In this document: in pieces, positions 1 through 12,700 of the stretch
Numbering within the stretch: position 1 is the stretch's first letter
Layout: each line of letters starts with the position of its first letter
From: Mactromeris polynyma
Lineage: Eukaryota; Mollusca; Bivalvia; Venerida; Mactridae
DNA length: 64,000 nt
Direction: 5' to 3'
Assembly (NCBI GenBank): GCA_032209605.1
Contig: JASFXZ010000005.1
Coordinates: 29,810,905-29,874,904 of the forward strand
Notes under the pieces: model-generated
What the model saw: only the letters and a program-made list of their open reading frames with translations
Told to the model about the DNA's origin: nothing
Database searches by the model: none
Position numbers and translations under genes: made by a program

Positions 1-2995
1 CTGACTACAATGACCAATATACTGACTACAATGACCAATATACTGATTATAGTGACCAATATACTGACTACAATGACCGGTATACTGAGTATAGTGACCA
101 ATATACTGACTACAATGACCGGTATACTGAGTATAGTGACCAATATACTGACTACAATGACCGGTATACTGAGTATAGTGACCAATATACTGACTACAAT
201 GACCAATATACTGATTATAGTGACCAATATACTGACTACAATGACCGGTATACTGATTATAGTGACCAATATACTGACTACAATGACCGGTATACTGAGT
301 ATAGTGACCAATATACTGACTACAATGACCGGTATACTGAGTATAGTGACAGATATACTGACTACAATGACCAATATACTGACTACAATGACCAATATAC
401 TGATTATAGTGACCAATATACTGACTACAATGACCGGTATACTGAGTATAGTGACCGATATACTGACTACAATGACCGGAATACTGAGTATAGTGACCAA
501 TATACTGACTACAATGACCGGTATACTGAGTACAGTGACCGATATACTGACTACAATGACCGGTATACTGAGTATAGTGACCAATATACTGACTACAATG
601 ACCGGTATACTGAGTATAGTGACCGATATACTGACTACAATGACCGGAATACTGAGTATAGTGACCAATATACTGACTACAATGACCGGTATACTGAGTA
701 TAGTGACCGATATACTGACTACAATGACCGGTATACTGAGTATAGTGACCAATATACTGACTACAATGACCGGTATACTGAGTATAGTGACCGATATACT
801 GACTACAATGACCGGAATACTGAGTATAGTGACCGATATACTGACTACAATGACCGGGATACTGAGTATAGTGATCAATATACTGACTACAATGACCGGT
901 ATACTGAGTATAGTGACCAATATACTGACTACAATGACCGGTATATAGAGTATAGTGACCAATATACTGACAACAATGACCGGTATACTGAGAATAGTGA
1001 CCGATATACTGACTACAATGTCCGGAATACTGAGTATAGTGATCAATATACTGACTACAATGTCCGGTATACTTAGTATAGTGACCAATATACTGACTAC
1101 AATGTCCGGTATACTTAGTATAGTGATCAATATACTGACTACAATGACCGGTATACTGAGTATAGTGACCGATATACTGACTACAATGACCGGAATACTG
1201 AGTATAGTGACCGATATACTGACTACAATGACCGGTATACTGAGTATAGTGACCGATATACTGACTACAATGACCGGTATACTGAGTATAGTGACCAATA
1301 TACTGACTACAATGTCCGGTATACTGAGTATAGTGACCGATATACTGACTACAATGACCGGAATACTGAGTATAGTGACCAATATACTGACTACAATGTC
1401 CGGTATACTTAGTATAGTGACCAATATACTGACTACAATGACCGGTATACTGAGTAAAGTGACCAATATACTGACTACAATGACCGGTATACTGAGTATA
1501 GTGACCAATATACTGACTACAATGACCGGTATACTGAGTATAGTGACCAATATACTGACTACAATGTCCGGTATGCTGAGTATAGTGACCAATATACTGA
1601 CTACAATGACCGGTATACTGAGTATAGTGACCAATATACTGACTACAATGACCGGTATACTGAGTATAGTGACCAATATACTGACTACAATGTCCGGTAT
1701 ACTGAGTATAGTGACCAATTTACTGACTACAATGACCGGTATACTGAGTATAGTGACCAATATACTGACTACAATGACCGGTATACTGAGTATAGTGATC
1801 AATATACTGACTACAATGACCGGAATACTGAGTATAGTGGCCAATATACTGACTACAATGACCGGTATACTGAGTATAGTGACCGATATACTGACTACAA
1901 TGACCGGTATACTGAGTATAGTGACCGATATACTGACTACAATGACCGGTATACTGAGTATAGTGACCAATATACTGACTACAATGACCGGTATACTGAG
2001 TATAGTGACCAATATACTGACTACAATGTCCGGTATGCTGAGTATAGTGACCAATATACTGACTACAATGACCGGTATACTGAGTATAGTGACCAATATA
2101 CTGACTACAATGACCGGTATACTGAGTATAGTGACCAATATACTGACTACAATGTCCGGTATACTGAGTATAGTGACCAATTTACTGACTACAATGACCG
2201 GTATACTGAGTATAGTGACCAATATACTGACTACAATGACCGGTATACTGAGTATAGTGATCAATATACTGACTACAATGACCGGAATACTGAGTATAGT
2301 GACCAATATACTGACTACAATGACCGGTATACTGAGTATAGTGACCGATATACTGACTACAATGACCGGTATACTGAGTATAGTGACCGATATACTGACT
2401 ACAATGACCGGTATACTTAGTATAGTGACCGATATACTGACTACAATGACCGGAATACTGAGTATAGTGACCAATATACTGACTACAATGACCGGTATAC
2501 TGAGTATAGTGACCGATATACTGACTACAATGACCGGTATACTTAGTATAGTGACCGATATACTGACTACAATGACCGGTATACTTAGTATAGTGACCAA
2601 TATACTGACTACAATGACCGGTATACTGAGTATAGTGACCAATATACTGACTACAATGACCGGTATACTGAGTATAGTGACCGATATACTGACTACAATG
2701 ACCGGTATACTTAGTATAGTGACCGATATACTGACTACAATGACCGGTATACTGAGTATAGTGACCAATATACTGACTACAATGACCGGTATACTGAGTA
2801 TAGTGACCAATATACTGACTACAATGACCGGTATACTGAGTATAGTGACCAATATACTGACTACAATGAACGGTATACTGAGTATAGTGACCACTATACT
2901 GACTACAATGACCGGTATACTGAGTATAGTGACCAATTTACTGACTACAGTGACCGGTATACTGAGTATAGTGACCAATATATCGTGCTCAGTAT
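1..2995 (+). repeat. 42-bp minisatellite array 1
   Basis: About 71 copies of a 42-bp unit, itself two diverged 21-bp halves (ATACTGACTACAATGACCGGT and ATACTGAGTATAGTGACCAAT). The array starts before the window. Frame 1 reads ILTTMTGILSIVTN repeats and is broken once, near 945. Frame 3 reads YTEYSDQYTDYNDR repeats, is open from base 3 to 1073, then meets TAG stops at 1074, 1116, 1410, 2418, 2544, 2586 and 2712 and a TAA at 1455. One minus frame is also open. Several open frames are expected from a unit divisible by 3, so this is most simply a non-coding minisatellite. An 11-unit (462-bp) higher-order repeat is visible. Confidence 0.95.
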
Positions 2996-3280
2996 AATGA
3001 TGTACTAGTACCCATTACAGCGATCTCAAATACATAGCCCATGAGTCGAATAAATTGCGAATTTATCAGACACAAAGCCAGTCCAGCCAACTTAATATAG
3101 AGTGCAGCCACCAATATACCATGTGACCGAAGTTGCCCAGTGGTGAGTTAAGCATATCCGTACATTGAGGATAAATGTCCATGTATTCAGTACACCAACC
3201 AATATTCTGTTTACAGAGATATCTAAATTTACACCTAGTAATCGACCAATATTCTGAGTACAGCGATATGTATACCAATG
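2996..3280. repeat. Degenerate junction between the two arrays
   Basis: Between the arrays lie heavily decayed units. Fragments such as CCCATTACAGCGATCTC (3010-3026) and CCAATATTCTGAGTACAGCG (3246-3265) match the array 2 unit, with unrelated bases between. I see no gene here. Confidence 0.6.
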
Positions 3281-6033
3281 CAGTACATCGACCCATATTC
3301 TGACTATAGCAATCTTTATACCCAGTACATCGACCCATATTCTGTGTACAGCGATCTCTATACCCTGTACATCGACCCATATTCTGAGTACAGCGATCTC
3401 TATACCCTGTACATCGACCCATATTCTGTGTACAGCGATCTCTACACCCAGTACATCGACCCATATTCTGTGTACAGCGATCTCTATACCCAGTACATCG
3501 ACCCATATTCTGTGTACAGCGATCTCTACACCCAGTACATCGACCCATATTCTGAGTACAGCGATCTCTATATCCAGTACATCGACCCATATTCTGTGTA
3601 CAGCGATCTCTACACCCAGTACATCGACCAATATTCTGTGTACAGCGATCTCTATACCCTGTACATCGACCAATATTCTGAGTACAGCGATCTCTACACC
3701 CAGTACATCGACCAATATTCTGAGTGCAGCGATCTCTACACCCAGTACATCGACCCATATTCTGAGTACAGCGATCTCTATACCCTGTACATCGACCCAT
3801 ATTCTGTGTACAGCGATCTCTATACCCAGTAAATCGACCAATATTCTGAGTACAGCGATCTCTATACCCAGTACATCGACCCATATTCTGTGTACAGCGA
3901 TCTCTATACCCTGTACATCGACCAATATTCTGTGTACAGCGATCTCTATACCCAGTACATCGACCAATATTCTGAGTACAGCGATCTCTTTACCCAGTAC
4001 ATCGACCATCCGAGTACAGCGATCTCTATACCCAGTACATCGACCCATATTCTGAGTACAGCGATCTCTACACCCAGTACATCGACCAATATTCTGAGTA
4101 CAGCGATCTCTATACCCAGTACATCGACCCATATTCTGTGTACAGCGATCTCTATACCCTGTACATCGACCAATATTCTGAGTACAGCGATCTCTATACC
4201 CATTACATCGACTCATATTCTGAGTACAGCGATCTCTACACCCAGTACATCGACCCATATTCTGAGTACAGCAATCTCTACACCCAGTACATCGACCAAT
4301 ATTCTGAGTACAGCGATCTCTATACCCAGTACATCGACCCATATTCTGTGTACAGCGATCTCTACACCCAGTACATCGACCCATATTCTGAGTACAGCGA
4401 TCTCTACACCCAGTACATCGACCCATATTCTGAGTACAGCGATCTCTACACCCAGTACATCGACCAATATTCTGAGTACAGCGATCTCTATACCCAGTAC
4501 ATCGACCCATATTCTGAGTACAGCGATCTTTATACCCAGTACATCGACCCATATTCTGGGTACAGCGATCTCTATACCCAGTACATCGACCAATATTCTG
4601 TGTACAGCGATCTCTATACCCTGTACATCGACCCATATTCTGAGTACAGCGATCTCTATACCCTGTACATCGACCCATATTCTGTGTACAGCGATCTCTA
4701 CACCCAGTACATCGACCCATATTCTGAGTACAGCGATCTCTATATCCAGTACATCGACCCATATTCTGTGTACAGCGATCTCTACACCCAGTACATCGAC
4801 CAATATTCTGTGTACAGCGATCTCTATACCCTGTACATCGACCAATATTCTGAGTACAGCGATCTCTACACCCAGTACATCGACCAATATTCTGAGTGCA
4901 GCGATCTCTACACCCAGTACATCGACCCATATTCTGAGTACAGCGATCTCTATACCCTGTACATCGACCCATATTCTGTGTACAGCGATCTCTATACCCA
5001 GTAAATCGACCAATATTCTGAGTACAGCGATCTCTATACCCAGTACATCGACCCATATTCTGTGTACAGCGATCTCTATACCCTGTACATCGACCAATAT
5101 TCTGTGTACAGCGATCTCTATACCCAGTACATCGACCAATATTCTGAGTACAGCGATCTCTTTACCCAGTACATCGACCATCCGAGTACAGCGATCTCTA
5201 TACCCAGTACATCGACCCATATTCTGAGTACAGCGATCTCTACACCCAGTACATCGACCAATATTCTGAGTACAGCGATCTCTATACCCAGTACATCGAC
5301 CCATATTCTGTGTACAGCGATCTCTATACCCTGTACATCGACCAATATTCTGAGTACAGCGATCTCTATACCCATTACATCGACTCATATTCTGAGTACA
5401 GCGATCTCTACACCCAGTACATCGACCCATATTCTGAGTACAGCGATCTCTACACCCAGTACATCGACCAATATTCTGAGTACAGCGATCTCTATACCCA
5501 GTACATCGACCCATATTCTGTGTACAGCGATCTCTACACCCAGTACATCGACCCATATTCTGAGTACAGCGATCTCTACACCCAGTACATCGACCCATAT
5601 TCTGAGTACAGCGATCTCTACACCCAGTACATCGACCAATATTCTGAGTACAGCGATCTCTATACCCAGTACATCGACCCATATTCTGAGTACAGCGATC
5701 TTTATACCCAGTACATCGACCCATATTCTGAGTACAGCGATCTCTATACCCAGTACATCGACCAATATTCTGTGTACAGCGATCTCTATACCCTGTACAT
5801 CGACCCATATTCTGAGTACAGCGATCTCTATACCCTGTACATCGACCCATATTCTGAGTACAGCGATCTCTACACCCAGTACATCGACCCATATTCTGAG
5901 TACAGCGATCTCTATACCCTGTACATCGACCCATATTCTGAGTACAGCGATCTTTATACCCAGTACATCGACCCATATTCTGAGTACAGCGATCTCTATA
6001 CCCAGTACATCGACCCATATTCTGAGTACAGCG
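3281..6033 (+). repeat. 42-bp minisatellite array 2
   Basis: About 65 copies of a 42-bp unit reading YIDPYSEYSDLYTQ in one plus frame. The unit aligns with array 1 without gaps at roughly two thirds of positions, in the same orientation. A 4-bp deletion near 4005 shifts the frame and recurs exactly 1,172 bp later near 5177. A TAA at 3830 recurs at 5002. This shows a 28-unit block duplicated recently. Long frames on both strands result from repetition and I do not call a gene. Confidence 0.95.
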
Positions 6034-6727
6034 ACGAAATAGGCCAAATACAGCGATCAATCTGTAAAGTGGTAGTCGGGATTACCTACCGGTCATTAAC
6101 ACTACGTACTACTTGTGTATTACATGTATAAGTATGTCGGGAACCAGACTAGTAAAGTGGGTATATCGACTCACGTATGGAGTGACTTGATAGTCCTTAC
6201 TATTGCACGAAGTTGCCTGTGCAAAATATTAAATGTGCATCACAGCGCGTACGACATACAGGGTATAACATGAAAGATTGGGTTTTCCCAAATGAGCAGC
6301 CTTTTGAAATAAAGTTATTATTATGATTATTATTTTATTATTATCATTATTATTATTACTGAAGGATTTGATTCCGGAGTGATATCCTTTGTGGCAATGT
6401 CGCATTAAGGTATGACTACCTACTCGGAGGGATTCTATACATGTGTTTTTTAGTTAGATTGAGCTGTAACATTTATAATGTCAGGAAATTTAATATTCAG
6501 AAATTAATACGTACTGACCAGTAGATTAATTCAATGACTTAAATTACACGTTCAAGTCTTTGCCTTACTTAAATTTGTTTTGTTCTATCGGAATATTGGT
6601 TTAAGCCTGAGATGCTGTATTTATATTATTTAGTCACCTCTGACCGGTCACATTCAGAAATATTTAGTACAGTCTTGCCGATGCTCTTCAATAGGAGGCG
6701 ACATACAAAATAGTAAACATTAGGAAA
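6034..6727. other. Spacer and presumed QSOX upstream region
   Basis: No coding exon was found. An ATT-rich microsatellite lies at about 6315-6359. The core promoter must lie here or further left, but I cannot point to a convincing TATA box or initiator. Confidence 0.5.
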
Positions 6728-6751
6728 ATGAAACGTGTAAATCGAAAATGA
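6728..6751 (+). promoter_or_regulatory. Short upstream ORF overlapping the QSOX start
   Basis: An ATG at 6728 opens seven sense codons and ends in TGA at 6749-6751. The QSOX ATG is at 6748, so stop and start overlap as ATGA. If the transcript includes 6728, scanning ribosomes would meet this frame first; reinitiation or leaky scanning would then set QSOX output. The transcript start is unknown. Confidence 0.45.
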
Positions 6752-9700
6752 AGCATCTTGCAGTTCATTATTTCCTTAACTTTGGATTATTGTTGTCCAT
6801 TGTAGGACTGTCATTACAAAATGGAAATGCGGAAGGTTTATATAATACTACGGATGACGTTTTCATCCTGAATAATTCAAATTTCAAAAGAAATCTTTTT
6901 GATTCAGACAGCGTTTGGATAGTAGAATTCTACAACAGCTGGTGTGGGCATTGTATAAAGTTCGCTCCAGTTTGGAAACGTTTTGCGACAGATTTAGCAG
7001 GTACGGGATACTATGTAGTTAAATCGAAAATTGTAAGCCTGACGGAAAACCGTCATATTTCAGTTCCCATCTAACAGTAAACAGGAAGGACAGTTTGACA
7101 TAGTGTCAGATGTAGCTGATGATTTAACTTCCCTCTGGCTCTGTGTAATGTCAGTGGTAGTTGTCATCCGTTCTATGAACTACTCAACATTGCAGTAAAG
7201 TCTCAAAATGCTGAATGGTCACTTATAATGACCCTCCCCCATCATGTGCAGTCCAGTCTGGCTTCGGGACAACTCGGCCCTTTGACTACTCGACCCCAAA
7301 GTCAACTCGACCCCTCTTTTAATTTGTTCAATATATATTTGATCGATGATTGGGTAACATATCTTAAAAAGACTTTTCATTGATTTTACTGTAGTCTTAT
7401 TTAGAATTCTTGTTGTAGCAATGTTGTAATTGATACATGTAACAAATTTATATTTGATTGCTTAAATTATTTTTTCTTTTGTCTGACCCTATTGGGTTAA
7501 TGATTCATTGGTCCATTCAGGGCTCAACATTAACTTTTTATACTACTGGACAAGTCGGACAAGTAGATTAAAATATCACTTGTCCTTACCGAATGTTCAC
7601 TTGTCCTGACCTTAAATAAATGTAGAGTGAAAATGCAGGAGTTGTGACAAATGAAGAAATACAGCATTAATATGCAGGCTTTAATACATGAACAATTCAA
7701 TTAAAACATAAACTGGCTAATTCACATGTAATTCCAATTATAAGTCTCACATTGATTTTTCTTGAGCCAATTTTTGTTAACTGTGGATTGATCTTTTGGT
7801 TTCGTTGAATTGATTTAAGCCCATCACGTAACTTGGACACAATTTCTTCCATTGAAAGTTACTGGTCACATCGGGCAAGTAGTTTTGGAAATTGGTTGCC
7901 CGGACCTTCAAATTACTGGTCAATATCCATCGGACAACCATTAGTGTTGAGCCCTGGGTCCATTGGTGGACTTATCCATTTGCTTATTATGTTCAGATAT
8001 GTTGTTGTTTTAAAAGTTTAGCCTGTTGTGTTGTTTTAATGATCATCTTTTTTAAGTTTGTCTGTCTATTTTATCCTGTTGTAATGTAAATTGTAATTTA
8101 TGTTTGTAAACAAATACTTTCTTGCGAAATTTATGAAAGATGCACCATATGAAATTCAATAATTATTTCAATTTTAAAGGATGTTTGTGTTTGATTTCTA
8201 TTATTTGCTCTACTTTGTGGCATAAAAAAGAGAACAATCCGTGGAAAATGTTTATGATTCAAATTATTATAAACGCTAATGCATCAAACAGTAATTATAT
8301 GACACTGTCACATGTGTATTTGTAAAAAATAGCAACGCTTTTTTTGTATTGTTATATATATACACTGCAACTCCGATTCTACGCGGTCGGTTATAGCGCG
8401 ATATCCATTGTAACGCGATGTCGTCGTGGCTCCCGATTATTTTCATGAAAAATCCAAATATTTGTCAAAAAATGAAGAAAATTGATCAAAATCATATTTT
8501 CCGCGATTTGCTGTCTGCTCTTTCGCAAAATCATGTGCTGTTAACGAACCATGATCACGAATCATCGAGATTACTTAAACTGAATATACGCACCATAAGA
8601 GATATATGTCCAATTATGATAACCATCAATATTTACACAAATGTCACCTTCTAAATCTAATGTTTTTCAACACATTCCATAAACATCAACGTAATTTGAC
8701 CTTAGATTGTGCTGAATCTATGAGTTTTGTTTTGAAATAGTTTCAAGTAATACTAACAATGCATAAATAAGTTTTATGTATTTTCATCTACCTATTTATT
8801 CAAACAAATATGAAATTTATGAAAACGTCGTATGCACAGCGCTATATTGGGTGGGTGGGGTAAGTTGGTATCCCTTCTCTATGGTTCATATGTCTTCAGA
8901 TTTATACCGCGGTCGGATTTAACGCGATCGCGAGTCTTTAGATCCCCCGATCATGTTATAATGGAGTTGCAGTGTATAAAATAGAAAATTGTTCAAGTGG
9001 TCGTTTATTTGCCAATTTGATATTTTTTAATCATGCTGTACAATAGAATCCTAGGAATCAAGTCTAGGATTACCTGTCAGTAAATGTGCCTAGCCACTGC
9101 CGTGAATTAATAAACAGCTTTTCTGCTATTTAGCCAGTACTGGGACTTGGGTTAGTGACTTGAGGACATTTCACATCTACTCATTGCATTCATGTGACAT
9201 TTCAATCCCTAAGACACTGAGGCATAGTGGTACCATACAGCAGAGCTCTAACTATGATCATGCGTTTGAATTATATAAATATTTAGGGATGGGGTATTAG
9301 TCGTTAGTGTTACTGTGTACTTGAATTAAATGAAGTAAAATACATTTTGTAAATAATGAAATGACATGTATACATGTATGATTGTGTAATAAGAAGTTTT
9401 TGAAAAACATTTAATGAACATGCAATAAATTACACCTGGATAGATTCGTATGTGTGTTTTGCCTGTTACATCTCATTTAAGTTTGAATTAAAATTCATTA
9501 TCAGTCAGTATGAAAAACATTTTCAATGTATAAATGATGTAATTTGTTTTGCTCTTGGGTTACTACCCAGCATCGATGTCAGATTCAGGAAATTTGAAGT
9601 TAGCGAATCAACCTTGTCCAGAGTCATCAGAGCTCGACTCAGGTGCTTGATCCCTTGACCAATGTGCCTCAATATTCTAATTTAAAGATTAGCAAGATTT

Positions 9701-12700
9701 TAATGGTATACTGTTGTTTGTTCAACAGGATTACATGTAAATGGAAACCCCCATATTTATTGCAATCCATAGTATATTTATTGAACTTTTAAATTGTGTA
9801 CATTACATGCTCTATAGTTTACAGATAATTATGGGAAATAAAATCAAGTACAAAAACTTCACCTTTTACTGGTCAATACCCAACTATTAAGTATTATTCC
9901 ACCTTACTAACTGATTACTTAGTGGGTGACTAGTTAGGTATGTCTCTGCTAGGGTTCGAACCAGCCACTGTCCATAGCTGAGACACTTCCTCTTATGCTG
10001 AGTCAGTTTGTCTTGGTCTGTATATAAATGATCACATTACATGTATATTCTAAGTGTTTTTTAATTGTAGTGTATTATATTTCTTAACAAGCTGCCTGCC
10101 GGCTGCTGGCCCAGTTAGCTCAGTTGGTCACCCAGGAGTTTGAAACTTTGATTCTTTGGTGTGGTAGGTCATGTTCTTCCATGACATTTGTCCTACACAT
10201 TTAGTTCATGAGGAGAAGATATCAGCTACTTGTGGAGGGGCAAGGTACTAGTTGGTAAATAATTCCTGTAAAACTGGTCAACTGACCACCATGTGTATCT
10301 GATAAAAACCCATTGGGAAAATGGTATAAAACTTGAACCCAATAAATAAAACAACATTTCTAAACAACTGCGTGCTGGCAAATCTAACTATATTCTCACT
10401 ATATCTGCAGGATGGTGGCCTGTTGCACGTGTTGGTGCCGTGGATTGTTCCAGTGATGCCAATATAGAGTTATGTCGTAACTTCGATATCCAGGGATTCC
10501 CGACTTTCAGGGTAAATTGTCTTACTTATTTGAGTTGGCAAATTTAATTACAGCCTACAGACATGGTATAAAAATAATGACAATTATGCTATATTGAATT
10601 CAGAACAAAGATGGCTGATTACTTTCTGTGATGACGAGCATACCTTTTTATCCTGTATTCTGGTTCCAATTAACTGAATTGAATAACAAAAATATAAGGC
10701 TTCAGGTAATCTATGCAAATAAATTCATCCATCAAATGTCAGTCCTGATCAATGTATGATTAAATTCACTTTTTGTGAGAATATGACATGTGTTACATGG
10801 CCGTATATTGTCTGAGTTTATACCTTTTCACTTCTATATTGTCACATACTACCAGGTCTATTTTCAGCTGTTTTTGTAGCCACTATTTGGCTGTATTCCC
10901 AATGACAAAAAGTTTATATTTTCCCAATTTGAATGTAAAAATTCCCAATGAATCGGAAGAAAACGTTTTGGTTCAATTAAGTAAAAATTGTCATAGTTAG
11001 AGCCTTTTCTCTCACAGGCAGTTTATATATATAGCAATAGTTGATTTATTAATCTCTACAACCTTTTAATTTTATTTCTAAAATTTTGCTGTAATGTCTA
11101 GTAATGTTTTTTCCCAATTTCTAACATTAACATGCAAAAATTCCCAATGGAAATGGTATGGGTAATCTTCCCAATTAGCCAAAACAAACCCTATACTAAA
11201 GCAAAGTCAATATTGAACAATAGATTACTGATTAGTTGATTATTAGTAATAAGAAAATCAATACTTTGGTTATTGGTAGAGTTGAGCAGACTGTTTAAAG
11301 GAAGGATTAAGTTAATAAGTTGGTACAAGGAGCACCAAATTCCTCCACAGACGGAAGGGGGACGAACATGAATAATATATTAGGCCAAAGAATCATATAA
11401 GGATCAATTGGACAAAGTCCTATAATCAAGCTCAGGGGGGGGGGGGGTGCAAAATCAGGTTTATTTGTCTTAAGAAATAATCTGAAAGAGTTGATGGAAT
11501 TCTTGTTGTACCTTTTAAAGTGATTTGCTAAATCTTTGTGTGATTTTCGTTTCGGGGCAAGCAGATTTTATACAAGAAAATTGCAGTAGGAGCTGTACAT
11601 TTATAGAATTTGTATGAATTTTGTTTAATGTTTTGATTGTTGAGTGAATAAATGTATCTACACAATTTAATATTGCTCTTTGTATGATAATCATTTTGCC
11701 TGCAGGTATTGTGAAATCATTCACACATTTGAACATTAGTAAACTCTATAGTATTCTATAAGAATACAGAAATTTACCACAATTAGTTATTAGGGGATAA
11801 TTATGGTATTTATTTATGCAAGTGTTTAAAAAACTTTATTGTGGATACTGATCAGGGCATTTTGGCTATTGTCACAGGGTCATTATGTCAGCCCCGTTCC
11901 CAATGCCATCTAGGATAAAAAAAATCCCAATTCAATGAAGACGTCCCTATTCCCAATAAATGCTAAAATTCACAAAAAAATGAAAAGAAAGTACCAACAT
12001 CAATGCTACGTACTTCATTTGGTATTGTAAAATAAAAATGGAATTTGAGATGTTAATGTGCCATAGTTTTTATTTCAGACTGCCATTTCTGAATTGTCCT
12101 TTAAACAATGCATCCAATTTCACCTTGTTAACAACACTTCCCATAGAAGCCACAAATCCCTGCACTGATATTATAACATCATATAGCTGATACCAAAAAT
12201 GTCTAAATTCCGGTTTACGGTTCATTTAGATGGATGACTGTTTATTATATATTCTAGCTCTTTCGACCACGCTCCAAAGAGGAAGATAAAGGGATTTTTT
12301 TTCAGAAACAGGATACATCTGAGTTAGAGCACATAGTGCTTGATGCAGTGTTAAACTACACATTGTCAGATCCTCCCAAGTCCTGGCCAAAGTTGAAACC
12401 TCTGAGGTATGCTCTGTTTGTCTTTAAAGGTAGATGTGTTTATCATGAAATGTTTTGCTTAAGCAAATTATTTTCTTTATTTATTTATTTAGTAATCGTT
12501 CGGTTATTATTAATACAGCTGTTTATATAGACAAATTCTGTTGTATATCTACAAGCATCCATCTGCTAAATGGATGATAATGTAACTCTAACTTTATAAT
12601 TATTGATTGGAGGAACCTCCTGGGTCTAGGACAGTTGGCGGTTCTACCCAGCTGTCCACCTCAGGACTTCATCCACCCTAATAAATGGAATAGTCACTGC

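Noticed and set aside
10..2997. 312- and 680-codon frames of ILTTMTGILSIVTN repeats
   Set aside because: Produced by a 42-bp tandem unit with no non-repeat domain, signal peptide or splice context; rival frames are also open.
1..6033. CRISPR array
   Set aside because: Units are contiguous and all alike with no unique spacers, in a eukaryotic context.
3066..6060. Long Cys/Arg-rich (MGRCTGYRDRCTQN) and other repeat frames on both strands
   Set aside because: Shadows of the 42-bp array; at least five overlapping frames are open and a duplicated deletion shifts them.
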